Assembly: GCA_023266235.1 (NCBI GenBank)
Contig: JAHFRL010000039.1
Span: 1-34,630, forward strand
Length of the DNA stretch: 34,630 nt
From: Betaproteobacteria bacterium
GTDB taxonomy: Bacteria > Pseudomonadota > Gammaproteobacteria > Burkholderiales > SG8-41
Reading direction: 5' to 3'
Below are positions 1 through 8,192 of the stretch, piece after piece (positions within the stretch are counted from its first letter, which is position 1; each line of letters opens with the position of its first letter). The position numbers and the translations under genes are program-made. The notes below the pieces were generated by a model, which saw only the letters and a program-made list of their open reading frames with translations, ran no database searches and was not told where the DNA came from.

Positions 1-1
1 C

Positions 2-124
2 AACCCGGACGTCGTCATTCCGCTGCATTGTTCGGGCCCCGGCTTCGTGACGACGATGCGTGAGCTGCTGGCCGATCGCCTGGTGACCTCCACCACCGGA
101 ACCGAGTTCCTGTTCGGGGCGTAA
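2..124 (+). CDS. MBL-fold metallo-hydrolase, C-terminal end (partial)
   Basis: This is the last 40 codons of a gene that runs off the left edge, read in the frame that ends at TAA 122-124. The segment contains VVIPLHCSGP followed by TSTTGTEFLFGA. A short strand ending in (I/L)xPxHCSG and a terminal STGTxFxFGA tail are typical of metallo-beta-lactamase-fold hydrolases of the group annotated as dihydropteridine or phosphodiesterase-like proteins, where the His of PxHC is a late metal ligand. The catalytic HxHxDH region lies outside the window, so the substrate cannot be stated. The stop codon directly touches the GTG start of the SCO gene, which suggests co-transcription. Confidence 0.7.
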   Translation, partial: NPDVVIPLHCSGPGFVTTMRELLADRLVTSTTGTEFLFGA

Positions 125-778
125 GTGGCGGCGCCGGCTGCGCTTCGCGGTTGGCGCGCGCTCATCCTGCCGGGCATCGCGCTCGTCGGCGCGGTGGCCG
201 CGTTTTACTACCCGCGCGAAAAACCGGCCGAGGAGGTCGGGCGCGCCGAAGCGGCGCGCCTGATGAACGACCTGATGTCCGGCAAGGCCCGGGTGGGTGG
301 GCCGTTCACGCTGACGGACCAGTACGGCAGCGCGCGAAGCCTCGCCGATTTCCGCGGCAAGCTGGTGTTGCTTTATTTCGGCTACACCTTCTGCCCCGAT
401 GTCTGCCCCACCGACCTGCTTGCGATCGGGCGCCTCATCCATGCGCTGGGAAGGGAAGGCGAGACCGTGCAGCCCGTGTTCGTCACGCTCGATCCCGAGC
501 GCGACACGCAGGCGATCCTCGGCAACTACGCCACTGCCTTCCATCCGCGCTTCGTCGCGCTGCGCGGCAGCGAGCAGGAAACCCGCCGTATCGCCACCGC
601 CTACAAGGTCTATTACGAAAAGGTGACGCCACCGGGTTCGGGCACCTACGTCATCGACCACACCGCGTTCATCTTCCTGCTAGACCGCGAAGGCAGGTAC
701 GTTGCATTTTTCCCGCCGGGCACCACGGTAGAGCGCATGGCCGTGATGGTGCGCGAGGCTCTCGCGCAGCCAGGCTAG
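125..778 (+). CDS. SCO1/SenC family copper chaperone
   Basis: The protein has 217 residues, as is usual for the family. Residues 12-30 form one hydrophobic segment that acts as an uncleaved membrane anchor, placing a thioredoxin-fold domain in the periplasm. The copper ligands are visible: CPDVC at residues 90-94 and the distal His179 in VIDHTAF. FTLTDQYG at 61-68 is the usual opening of the SCO fold. SCO proteins deliver copper to, or reduce, the CuA site of cytochrome oxidase. The start is a GTG immediately after the preceding TAA, with a weak GGGG upstream; no later ATG preserves the anchor. No cytochrome oxidase gene is in view, so the partner oxidase is inferred from the family only. Confidence 0.93.
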   Translation: MAAPAALRGWRALILPGIALVGAVAAFYYPREKPAEEVGRAEAARLMNDLMSGKARVGGPFTLTDQYGSARSLADFRGKLVLLYFGYTFCPDVCPTDLLAIGRLIHALGREGETVQPVFVTLDPERDTQAILGNYATAFHPRFVALRGSEQETRRIATAYKVYYEKVTPPGSGTYVIDHTAFIFLLDREGRYVAFFPPGTTVERMAVMVREALAQPG

Positions 779-1003
779 GCCGGGCGTGGCCGGACCGCCT
801 GCGCCGCGGGCTGCATGGGCTTGCCGGAATCGGTTGGTGTTCAGCCCGCTACAAAGATCCATAGCTCGTTAGGTCGGAATGGGGCCAAAAGGGATACGGC
901 TCAGCTTTGCGGGCCGATTCAAACGCGTTGAATGACCGGGTCGTAATCGGACAATGCCTGTCAGATCACATCATGACTTCACAAATACTCGTCTTGCTCT
1001 TGA

Positions 1004-1030
1004 CTCTGTGTTCTCTGTGTTCTCTGTGGC
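1004..1030. repeat. Three tandem copies of a 9-base unit, CTCTGTGTT
   Basis: CTCTGTGTT occurs at 1004-1012 and 1013-1021, and the variant CTCTGTGGC at 1022-1030. The array ends eight bases from the dnaE stop codon and lies in an otherwise empty 260-base gap (779-1038). I see no gene in the rest of that gap. Very similar CTCTGTG-type short repeats occur between genes in many unrelated bacteria; that is recollection, not a search. Confidence 0.8.
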
Positions 1031-1038
1031 TGGTTGCC

Positions 1039-4000
1039 TTAATACCCGTTGCGCTGTTCGGTGTAGACAATCTTGACATTGTCTGCGCTCAGCCACGCGG
1101 CGAGCGATTGCAGCAGATTGTCGTTGAGACTCACGCGCCACGCGTCGCCGAGCTCGATCTCGCAGCTCGCGCGGTGGTTGTCATAAACGACTGATACCGG
1201 GCACGGGCCGTTGCGGTACGGCGCGAGCAGCTCCTTCAGCTTCTGCGCCGATGACTGGCCGTTGCAGGTCAGTCGCACGCCGCGCGCGTAGCGGTTGCGC
1301 GCGGCCTCCAGATCGTAAATTTTTTCCGCGGTTATGCGCGTGAATGAAGTCTCCAGATCGTCGCCGCCCTGCCCGCCGCGCGCGATATTGCGAACCTTCA
1401 CCTCCATCACCAGCACCGCGTCCTCCACCACAACCTTGCGGTACTGGTCGAAGATCTCCCCGTAGATCACCACCTCCTGCGTTGCGCTGCCGTCGCCCAG
1501 CGCGACTATCGCCATGCGCGAGGTCCGCGTCTTGGTGAAACGCACCGACTCCACCACGCCGGCAATCGTCTGCAGCGGCGCGCTGTTGGCGTAGCCCTGG
1601 CTCGGCGTCAGCCGGTCGAGCGCAGTCCGCACGAACTGGCCGATTTCCTCGCGATAGGCGGTGTACGGGTGGCCCGAGAGATAATAGCCGAGCGCGACCT
1701 TCTCTTCCTTGAGCAGCGTGCGCTTGTCCCAGCGCGGCACCTCGATCAGCGCGGGATGCGAGTGCGCCGCTTCGTCGCCGCCCCCGAACAGGCTGACCTG
1801 CTGGGCGTTGCGCTCGAGTTGTTCCGCGGCCCCCAGCGCGATGCCGACCGAGGCGAACAGGCCCGCGCGATGATCGTTGATCGAGTCGAATGCCCCGGCG
1901 CGCACCAGCGCCTCCACCACGCGGCGGTTGACGAGGCGCTTGTCGACGCGCAGGCAGAAATCGAACAAATCCTTGAACGGGCCGTCGGCCTCGCGTGCGC
2001 TCACGATGGAAGCGATCGCCGACTCCCCGGTGCCTTTGACCGCCCCGAGGCCGTAGCGGATGGTCTGGGTGTCGACCGGCTCGAAGCGGTAGCCCGACTG
2101 ATTGATGTCGGGCGCGAGCAACTGAACGCCGTGGGCCCGCGCATCCTCGGCAAACGATTGCACCTTGTCCGTGTCGTCCATCACCGCCGACATGTTGGCG
2201 GCGATGAACGCCGCGGTGTGATGGGCTTTGAGATAGGCGGTCTGGTAGGCAACCAGCGCATAGGCAGCGGCATGCGACTTGTTGAAGCCGTAGCCCGCGA
2301 ACTTTTCCATCAAATCGAAAAGCTGTGTCGCTTTCCCCGCGGACAAACCGTTCTTCACCGCACCTTCGACAAAGATGCTGCGCTGCTGCGCCATCTCCTC
2401 GGGCAGTTTTTTGCCCATCGCCCGCCGCAGCAGGTCGGCGGCGCCGAGCGTGTAGCCGCCGATCACCTGCGCGATCTGCATCACCTGCTCCTGGTACACC
2501 ATGATGCCGTAGGTCGGCGCGAGTATCGGCTCGAGCCGCGGATCGAGGTATTCGACGCGGCTGCGGCCATGCTTGCGGTCGATGAACTCGGGAATCAGCT
2601 CCATCGGCCCCGGACGATACAACGCAACCAGCGCGATGACGTCTTCGAAGCGGTCGGGCTTCGCGCGCTGCAACAGGTCTCGCATGCCGCGCGATTCCAG
2701 CTGGAAGATGCCGACGGTGCGCGCTTCCTTCAGCATGTCGTAAGCCGCCTTGTCGTCGAGCGGCATTGACTCCAGCGTCAGCGTCGAGGATGGATCAAGG
2801 CGCTTGATGTAACGCAGCGCCCAGTCGAGTATGGTCAGCGTGGTGAGCCCCAGAAAATCGAACTTCACCAGCCCCACCGCCTCCACATCCTTCATGTCGA
2901 ATTGCGACACGACGCTCGTCGAGCCTTCCGCCGCATAGAGCGGACAAAAATCGGTGAGCTTGCCGGGTGCGATCAGCACTCCCCCCGCATGCATGCCGAC
3001 ATTGCGCGGCAAGCCTTCAAGCTGCTCGGCCAGCGTGAGCAGCTCGCGCACTTCTTCTTCCTGCTCCTCGCGGCTACCGATCAGCGGCTCGATCTCCCGC
3101 GCATACACCGTCTCTCTGTCCTTCGGATCGGTGCGCCGGCGCAGCGTCACGTGTTTCCCGGGCTGGAACGGGATCAGCTTCGCCAGCTGGTCGCAGAAAT
3201 TGTAGCCGAGATCGAGCACGCGCCCGACGTCGCGCACCACCGCTTTCGCCGCCATCGTGCCGAAAGTCACGATCTGCGAGACGCTGTCGACGCCGTACTT
3301 GGTGCGCACGTACTCGATCACGCGATCGCGCCCGTCCTGGCAGAAGTCGATGTCGAAGTCCGGCATCGATACGCGCTCGGGATTCAGAAAGCGCTCGAAC
3401 AGGAGGTCGTAGCGCAGCGGGTCGAGGTCGGTGATGCCCAGCGAATAGGCGACGAGCGAGCCCGCGCCCGAGCCGCGGCCGGGCCCGACCGGCACGCCGT
3501 TCGACTTCGCCCAGTTGATGAAATCAGCCACGATCAGGAAGTAACCGGCGAAGCCCATTTGCAGGGTGGTCTTGATCTCGAACTCGAGCCGCTGCCGGTA
3601 CTGCGGCAGTTTTTGCGCGCGTTGCGCCGCGTCCGGGTACAGCCGCTGCATGCGCTGCTCGAGACCGGCCTGCGCGCGGGTATGCAGGTAATCGTCGAGG
3701 CTCTCGTTGTTGGGCGTCGGAAACCGCGGCAGCTGGTTCTTGCCGAGCTCGATCGCGAGATTGCAGCGCTTGGCGATTTCCGCCGTGTTGGCAAGCGCCT
3801 GCGGGATGTCGGCAAACAGCCGCGCCATCTCGGCCTGCGTCTTGAAATACTGGTCGGGGCTGAAACGCTTCGGCCGGCGCTGGTCGGAGAGCACATAACC
3901 TTCAGCTATGCAGACGCGTGCTTCGTGCGCCCCGAAATCGCCGGGTTTAAGGAATTGCACCGGATGCGTCGCCACCACCGGCAACTTGAGCTCGGAGGCG

Positions 4001-4575
4001 AGCTGCAGCGATTGCTGCACGCAATTCTCGACCTGCGCGGCGGCGCTGTGCGGCAGCCGCTGCAGCTCGAGATAATAGCGCTGCGGAAACAGCGCCGCCC
4101 ACCCGCGCGCAAGCTGGATTGCGCGCGGGTGATTGCCGGCAAGCAGCGCCAGGCCAACGTCGCCATGATGCGCGCCCGACAACGCGATCAGGCCTTCGCT
4201 CGCGGGCGCCGCAAACCATTCCCGCTTGAGTTCGGCATGCCCGCGATACTGATTGGAGCGATAGGCGCGCGTCAGCAGCTCGCAAAGGTTGCGGTAACCC
4301 GCGCGCGACTGGCATAACAGCAGCAGCCGGTAGGGCTTGTCGCGGTCGGACCCGTTTTCGATCCAGGCGTCGCAGCCGATGATCGGCTTCAAACCCTTCG
4401 CGCGCGCAGCCTGGTAGAACTTGACCATGCCGAACACGTTCGCCAGATCGGTCAGCGCCAGCGCCGGCATGCCATCCCCGATGGCGGCGGCGACCGCGTC
4501 ATCGAGGCGCACGATGCCGTCGGTCACCGAATACTCGCTGTGCAGCCTGAGGTGGACGAACGGCAGCTGGGACAT
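1039..4575 (-). CDS. dnaE: DNA polymerase III alpha subunit (DnaE)
   Basis: This is the catalytic subunit of the replicative polymerase. The 1178 residues match the E. coli-type DnaE length. Domains in order: an N-terminal PHP domain opening with FVHLRLHSEYSVTDG and ALTDLANVFG; the palm and fingers with GPGRGSGAGSLVAYSLGITDLDPL and the catalytic PDFDIDF triad motif; the thumb and beta-clamp-binding region with GYGFNKSHAAAYALVAYQTAY; and a C-terminal OB fold. The PHP metal-site residues look degenerate, as in other DnaE1 proteins with a separate proofreading subunit, so a dnaQ elsewhere is expected. The ATG has no Shine-Dalgarno sequence; an AT-rich -10-like element lies just upstream. The gene stands alone, transcribed divergently from the DUF4124 gene. 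Confidence 0.98.
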   Translation of the reverse strand: MSQLPFVHLRLHSEYSVTDGIVRLDDAVAAAIGDGMPALALTDLANVFGMVKFYQAARAKGLKPIIGCDAWIENGSDRDKPYRLLLLCQSRAGYRNLCELLTRAYRSNQYRGHAELKREWFAAPASEGLIALSGAHHGDVGLALLAGNHPRAIQLARGWAALFPQRYYLELQRLPHSAAAQVENCVQQSLQLASELKLPVVATHPVQFLKPGDFGAHEARVCIAEGYVLSDQRRPKRFSPDQYFKTQAEMARLFADIPQALANTAEIAKRCNLAIELGKNQLPRFPTPNNESLDDYLHTRAQAGLEQRMQRLYPDAAQRAQKLPQYRQRLEFEIKTTLQMGFAGYFLIVADFINWAKSNGVPVGPGRGSGAGSLVAYSLGITDLDPLRYDLLFERFLNPERVSMPDFDIDFCQDGRDRVIEYVRTKYGVDSVSQIVTFGTMAAKAVVRDVGRVLDLGYNFCDQLAKLIPFQPGKHVTLRRRTDPKDRETVYAREIEPLIGSREEQEEEVRELLTLAEQLEGLPRNVGMHAGGVLIAPGKLTDFCPLYAAEGSTSVVSQFDMKDVEAVGLVKFDFLGLTTLTILDWALRYIKRLDPSSTLTLESMPLDDKAAYDMLKEARTVGIFQLESRGMRDLLQRAKPDRFEDVIALVALYRPGPMELIPEFIDRKHGRSRVEYLDPRLEPILAPTYGIMVYQEQVMQIAQVIGGYTLGAADLLRRAMGKKLPEEMAQQRSIFVEGAVKNGLSAGKATQLFDLMEKFAGYGFNKSHAAAYALVAYQTAYLKAHHTAAFIAANMSAVMDDTDKVQSFAEDARAHGVQLLAPDINQSGYRFEPVDTQTIRYGLGAVKGTGESAIASIVSAREADGPFKDLFDFCLRVDKRLVNRRVVEALVRAGAFDSINDHRAGLFASVGIALGAAEQLERNAQQVSLFGGGDEAAHSHPALIEVPRWDKRTLLKEEKVALGYYLSGHPYTAYREEIGQFVRTALDRLTPSQGYANSAPLQTIAGVVESVRFTKTRTSRMAIVALGDGSATQEVVIYGEIFDQYRKVVVEDAVLVMEVKVRNIARGGQGGDDLETSFTRITAEKIYDLEAARNRYARGVRLTCNGQSSAQKLKELLAPYRNGPCPVSVVYDNHRASCEIELGDAWRVSLNDNLLQSLAAWLSADNVKIVYTEQRNGY

Positions 4576-4588
4576 AGTCGTTATTTTA
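4576..4588 (-). promoter_or_regulatory. Possible -10 element next to the dnaE start
   Basis: On the minus strand TAAAAT (4588 to 4583) lies seven bases before the dnaE ATG. A transcript starting the usual distance downstream would begin at or next to the ATG and be leaderless, in keeping with the missing Shine-Dalgarno. No convincing -35 hexamer is visible, so this is tentative. The rest of the 269-base gap up to 4844 contains a lone TTGACA (4737-4742, plus strand) with no matching -10. Confidence 0.3.
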
Positions 4589-4844
4589 TCGCGTTCAGCG
4601 CAGCGTGAGTTCGCGCGCCGTGCCTGGTCGAAGCGCCTCTAAGTGCCGAATTGCGCGAACAGGTAACGTCCGCCCCGCCCACACGCTGTGCACACGACAC
4701 GTTGGCAACCTGCCGCAGGCGCCGGAACAATTTGACTTGACAGCCTGTCCAATCCCGACCAGATTCAAGCCGGATTCGGAAAAACGCCAAGATCGCGGCA
4801 GCATGCCGCGCCCGGATTGAGCATAACGATACAAGAGACCGACC

Positions 4845-5294
4845 ATGACGCGACCAACCATATTCCTGCTCGCACTCGCGCTTGCGGCGCCCGCAGCTCA
4901 TGCGCAGGCCGTGTTCCGCTCGGTCATGCCGGACGGCAAGATCGTTTACGGCGACAAGCCGGCGCCCGGCGCGAAAGAATCGAAACAGGTCAGCCTGCCG
5001 CCGCCGAATATTTCGGCGCCGACGCCGCCAGGCTCGCCGGCAGCTGCTCCCCGGCAACAGGCAGCGGATGCCGCCGACGCCCAAGTCAAGGCCGCACAGC
5101 AGGAGTTACAGGCGGCGAAGGCGGCGCTCGAGGCCGGGGGCGAGCCGCAAGAGGGGGAACGCATCGGCATAGCCGGCGGTGGCACCCGGCTGACCGATGC
5201 CTACTTCCAGCGCATCAAGTCGCTTGAGGCGGCGGTAGCCGCGGCGCAAAAAAAACTCGACGACGCCTACGCGAATCGCGGCTCGGCGCGCTGA
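4845..5294 (+). CDS. DUF4124 domain-containing periplasmic protein
   Basis: A small exported protein of 149 residues. Residues 1-21 are a Sec signal peptide ending AHAQ. Residues 22-45 carry VFRSVMPDGKIVYGDKPAPGA, which fits the DUF4124 pattern (V/Y-x-W/S-x-D/P-x-G-x-x-x-Y-x-D-x-P-P) found widely in beta- and gammaproteobacteria. A Pro/Ala-rich linker follows. Residues about 70-95 and 120-145 are Ala/Lys/Glu/Gln-rich and likely form coiled coils. The biochemical role of the family is unknown, and nothing here adds to it. The gene stands alone between dnaE and a convergent TraB-family gene. Confidence 0.8.
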   Translation: MTRPTIFLLALALAAPAAHAQAVFRSVMPDGKIVYGDKPAPGAKESKQVSLPPPNISAPTPPGSPAAAPRQQAADAADAQVKAAQQELQAAKAALEAGGEPQEGERIGIAGGGTRLTDAYFQRIKSLEAAVAAAQKKLDDAYANRGSAR

Positions 5295-5315
5295 TCAGGC
5301 GGTGCTTGCCGCCTC

Positions 5316-6218
5316 TCAATAAACCCGCGACACGCGGTAGCCGTCGCGCTGCAGCAGACCGAGTATCCCTTGCTCGCCGTACAGATGTAACGCCCCGACG
5401 GCGACGAACGCATTGCCTGCCCTGAGCTGTGGTTGCATGCGTTCGACCATGCGCGCGCTGCGATCGAGCAACAAGCGGCGCACGAACACCTCGTTGAGCA
5501 CCTTCAACTCCGGCCGGTCCTTGACGCTCGCCTCGTTGATCCGCCAGATCAAGCCGAGATCGCGCTGCAGGTAAGCCTCCAGCAGCTTGCCGGTCATGGC
5601 CGGCAATGCGTGTTGGGTTGCGACCGCGTGCTTGAGCAACGCAACCTGGTCGGCCTCCGGCATGCCTTCAAGCACCGCGACCTGGTCGTCCACCGTCTCG
5701 AGGTAGTGGAGCGACTTGCCCTGCCCGGAAGCGATGCGGTGGAGCATGACATCGAGCACGTCCTCCGATCGCTGCTGCGGCATCACCAGCATCAGCATCA
5801 CCGCCCACGGTTTGAACAGGCGCACGAATTCCTGCGGCACCCCTTTGCCCGCCAGCAGCGTCACGACCTCGCCGAACAGGTCCGTGCCCGCCACCATCGG
5901 CAGGTCGCGCCCATCGTTGTAGACCATGCGCGCCGCGAGCGCCGCGGTATTGGATGGATCGAGCGCGATTTCCATGGTGAATGACTGCGCGACATCGAGC
6001 TGCCTGCGCACCGGTTCCGGCAAGGCTGTGACGCGCTTGTCGGCGAGGTGCACGGTGCCGAACAGATAGCTCGGCGCGACACCGGGCCTCTCGACCCGCC
6101 ACAACAGCCCTTTGTCGAAACCGTCGCGCGTCGCCTGCGCAGCCGCATCGAGCGGCGCGACGACAACGAGCGCCAGCACCACGGCGCGGCGCGCGAACTT
6201 GACGATTATCCGCTGCAT
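5316..6218 (-). CDS. TraB/GumN family protein
   Basis: The protein has 300 residues. The N-terminus (about 1-28) is a signal peptide ending DAAAQA. Two conserved family blocks stand out: SYLFGTVHLAD (50-60), which carries the GT(V/I)H motif, and FVAVGALHLYGEQG near the C-terminus, which carries the GxxH motif. TraB/GumN proteins are thought to have an EreA/ChaN-like fold with conserved His and Glu residues, possibly a metalloprotease, but no substrate is established. I chose the ATG at 6218 because it gives a clean signal peptide; a longer in-frame start at 6299 would add 27 non-hydrophobic residues and overlap the divergent EamA gene. Confidence 0.85.
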   Translation of the reverse strand: MQRIIVKFARRAVVLALVVVAPLDAAAQATRDGFDKGLLWRVERPGVAPSYLFGTVHLADKRVTALPEPVRRQLDVAQSFTMEIALDPSNTAALAARMVYNDGRDLPMVAGTDLFGEVVTLLAGKGVPQEFVRLFKPWAVMLMLVMPQQRSEDVLDVMLHRIASGQGKSLHYLETVDDQVAVLEGMPEADQVALLKHAVATQHALPAMTGKLLEAYLQRDLGLIWRINEASVKDRPELKVLNEVFVRRLLLDRSARMVERMQPQLRAGNAFVAVGALHLYGEQGILGLLQRDGYRVSRVY

Positions 6219-6229
6219 ATGTCTTGCGG

Positions 6230-6261
6230 CGGGAAATCCCGCATAATGCGGGCTCGCCCGC
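6230..6261. promoter_or_regulatory. Two adjacent short palindromes in a divergent promoter region
   Basis: The 74-base gap between the TraB-family and EamA starts contains CGGGA-AA-TCCCG (6230-6241) and GCGGGC-TC-GCCCGC (6248-6261), with CATAAT between them, a possible -10 for the plus strand. They could be regulator sites or RNA hairpins in the EamA leader. No regulator is identified. Confidence 0.3.
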
Positions 6262-6292
6262 GTTCCCTTACCGTAGCCGGAATCATACCCCG

Positions 6293-7195
6293 ATGCCATC
6301 CGCGCGCCCCGCTCTCGCCGCGCTCGCCCTGCTTTCGCTGATCTGGGGCTACAACTGGATCATGATCAAGGAGGGCCTGCGCTACGCCGATCCATTCGAT
6401 TTCGCGGCGCTGCGCACCGCGCCCAGCGTCATGCTGCTGTTCGCGGCGATGTTGTGGGCGAAAAAACCGCTGCGGCCGGCCGCCCTGCCGCGCCTGCTGC
6501 TGCTGGGGCTCTTCCAGACCACCGGCTTTCTGTGTTTTGCGTGCTGGGCGCTGGTGGCGGGCGCGGTCGGCAAGTCGACGGTGCTGATTTATACGTTTCC
6601 GTTCTGGACGCTGCTCTTTGCGTGGCCCCTGCTCGGCGAGCGCATCCGCAGCATGCAATGGCTCGCGATCGCGCTGGCGGGCACGGGCCTCGTGCTCGTG
6701 CTCGAGCCGTGGGACTTCGCCGGCAGCTTCGCGAGCCGCGTGTTCGCCGTGCTCGCCGGCATGTCGTGGGCGATCAGCTCCGTAATCGCCAAAAAGTGGC
6801 GCAACGAGGGCAGCTTCGACCTGCTGTCAGTGACCGCATGGCAGATGCTGTTCGGCGGCATCGTGATCTGCGTCATCGCGTGGAGCGTGCCGTCGCGGCC
6901 CGTAACATGGAACTGGCACTTCGCGTGGGTGCTCGGCTACGGCATTGTGCTCGGCTCGACCGCGGGCTGGCTGCTGTGGCTCTACATTCTCGAGCGCCTG
7001 CCGGCGGGCATTGCGAGCCTGAGCCTGATGGCGGTGCCCGCGCTCGGCGTGCTGATCGCCCGCCTGCAGTACGGCGAGCAGCCCGGCCGCGCCGAAATCG
7101 CCGGCATGCTGCTGATCGGCGCAAGCCTGGGCCTGCTGTCGTGGCTGACCATGCGCGGCCAGCGCAGCGTCACGCCGGAAATGGGACAGGAGTGA
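6293..7195 (+). CDS. EamA (DMT superfamily) transporter
   Basis: An inner-membrane protein of 300 residues with about ten hydrophobic helices arranged as two EamA repeats, the standard layout of drug/metabolite exporters of the RhaT/YdcZ type. The first helix contains ALLSLIWGYNWIMIKEGL, the characteristic WGxNW/F entry motif; the second repeat contains VLAGMSWAISSVIAKKW. The substrate cannot be predicted. The ATG at 6293 starts directly before the first helix; a longer frame from 6224 adds non-membrane residues. The stop overlaps the GTG of the downstream hydrolase (GTGA at 7192-7195), so the two are likely translationally coupled. Confidence 0.9.
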   Translation: MPSARPALAALALLSLIWGYNWIMIKEGLRYADPFDFAALRTAPSVMLLFAAMLWAKKPLRPAALPRLLLLGLFQTTGFLCFACWALVAGAVGKSTVLIYTFPFWTLLFAWPLLGERIRSMQWLAIALAGTGLVLVLEPWDFAGSFASRVFAVLAGMSWAISSVIAKKWRNEGSFDLLSVTAWQMLFGGIVICVIAWSVPSRPVTWNWHFAWVLGYGIVLGSTAGWLLWLYILERLPAGIASLSLMAVPALGVLIARLQYGEQPGRAEIAGMLLIGASLGLLSWLTMRGQRSVTPEMGQE

Positions 7196-8061
7196 AACCC
7201 AGCCAGTCGCACATCCACACCATCCGCAATTTGCGCTATCACGTGCGCGCCTGGGGCGATGCGCGCTCGCCGAAGATGTTCTTGCTGCACGGCTGGATGG
7301 ATGTCTCGGCGTCGTTCCAGTTTCTGGTCGATAGCTTGCGGCGCGAGTGGTACGTGATCGCGCCCGACTGGCGCGGCTTCGGCCTGACCGAGTGGGCGCG
7401 CGAGGGCTACTGGTTTCCCGATTACTACGCCGACCTCGACGCGCTGCTCGCAATTTACCAGCCGGACGCGCCGGTCAACCTGGCCGGCCACAGCATGGGC
7501 GGCAACGTCGCCTGCACCTATGCCGGCATCCGCCCTCGGCGCGTCGCAAAATTGATCTCGATGGAAGGCTTCGGTGCGGTGCGCACCGCAGCGGATACAG
7601 CGCCCGCACGCTACGAGCAGTGGCTCAACGAGTTGCGCGATCCGCCCGGGTTCAAGTCCTATGCGTCGTTCGACGCCGTCGCCGCGCGCCTGCAGCAAAA
7701 TAATCCGCGTTTGTCGGCCGGCCAGGCGCGATTCCTCGCCCCGCACTGGGCGCAGCGGATCGCCCCGGGCGAAGTCATGCTGAACAGCGACCCCAGGCAC
7801 AAAATCATAAACCCGGTCTTAAGCCGCATCGAGGAAGTGCTCGCGTGTTGGCGACGCATCACCGCGCCGGTGCTGTGGATCGCGGGGGCCGAATTCAAAG
7901 CGCGCGGCTGGCGCGCCGACAGCGCGGCGCAACTCGCGGAACGCAAAGTGGCGTTCAGGGATTTCCACGAAGTCACGCTCGCCGACTGCGGCCACATGAT
8001 GCACCACGACCAACCGGAGCGCCTCGCTGCGATCGTCGAACAGTTCCTCGCGCAGCCGTAA
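7192..8061 (+). CDS. Alpha/beta hydrolase
   Basis: A cytoplasmic protein of 289 residues without a signal peptide. The fold is shown by LLHGWMDVSASFQ (31-43, oxyanion strand), the nucleophile elbow GHSMGGN with Ser101, the acidic strand LWIAGAEF (Glu234 is a candidate acid in place of the usual Asp) and the catalytic His268 in ADCGHMMHHDQPE. The sequence resembles the serine hydrolases next to housekeeping genes in many Burkholderiales; the substrate is unknown. The GTG at 7192 is the only start that keeps the LRYHVRAWGD strand. Its ribosome site (ACAGGAG) directly abuts the start, which suits coupling to the overlapping EamA gene. Confidence 0.88.
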   Translation: MKPSQSHIHTIRNLRYHVRAWGDARSPKMFLLHGWMDVSASFQFLVDSLRREWYVIAPDWRGFGLTEWAREGYWFPDYYADLDALLAIYQPDAPVNLAGHSMGGNVACTYAGIRPRRVAKLISMEGFGAVRTAADTAPARYEQWLNELRDPPGFKSYASFDAVAARLQQNNPRLSAGQARFLAPHWAQRIAPGEVMLNSDPRHKIINPVLSRIEEVLACWRRITAPVLWIAGAEFKARGWRADSAAQLAERKVAFRDFHEVTLADCGHMMHHDQPERLAAIVEQFLAQP

Positions 8062-8148
8062 GCCGCGCTGCGCCGCGTTGCCGGGCGAAGAACCCGGCCC
8101 GCGCGCACGTCCCGACCGCGCCGCTGGTCGCGGCGGCGCGTTCAGGAC

Positions 8149-8154
8149 TATAAT
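8149..8154 (+). promoter_or_regulatory. Candidate -10 hexamer TATAAT
   Basis: A perfect TATAAT lies 38 bases before the ATG of the secreted hydrolase, in a 131-base gap. The -35 position (about 8126-8131) is GC-rich with no consensus hexamer, so the element rests on the -10 alone. Confidence 0.35.
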
Positions 8155-8192
8155 AAGCGAGCAATAACAATCCTTTAGTGAGGAGAATAATC

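Noticed and set aside
907..1194. Plus-strand frame of 95 codons across the dnaE 3' end
   Set aside because: Most of it is antisense to the dnaE C-terminus, the start lies in repeat-containing non-coding DNA, and no family resemblance is seen.
1669..4317. Long plus-strand frames (366 and 471 codons) inside dnaE
   Set aside because: They are antisense to an intact, strongly conserved dnaE; His/Arg/Ala-rich translations are typical shadows in GC-rich genes.
4737..4742. TTGACA before the DUF4124 gene as a -35 element
   Set aside because: No -10-like hexamer occurs 16-18 bases downstream.
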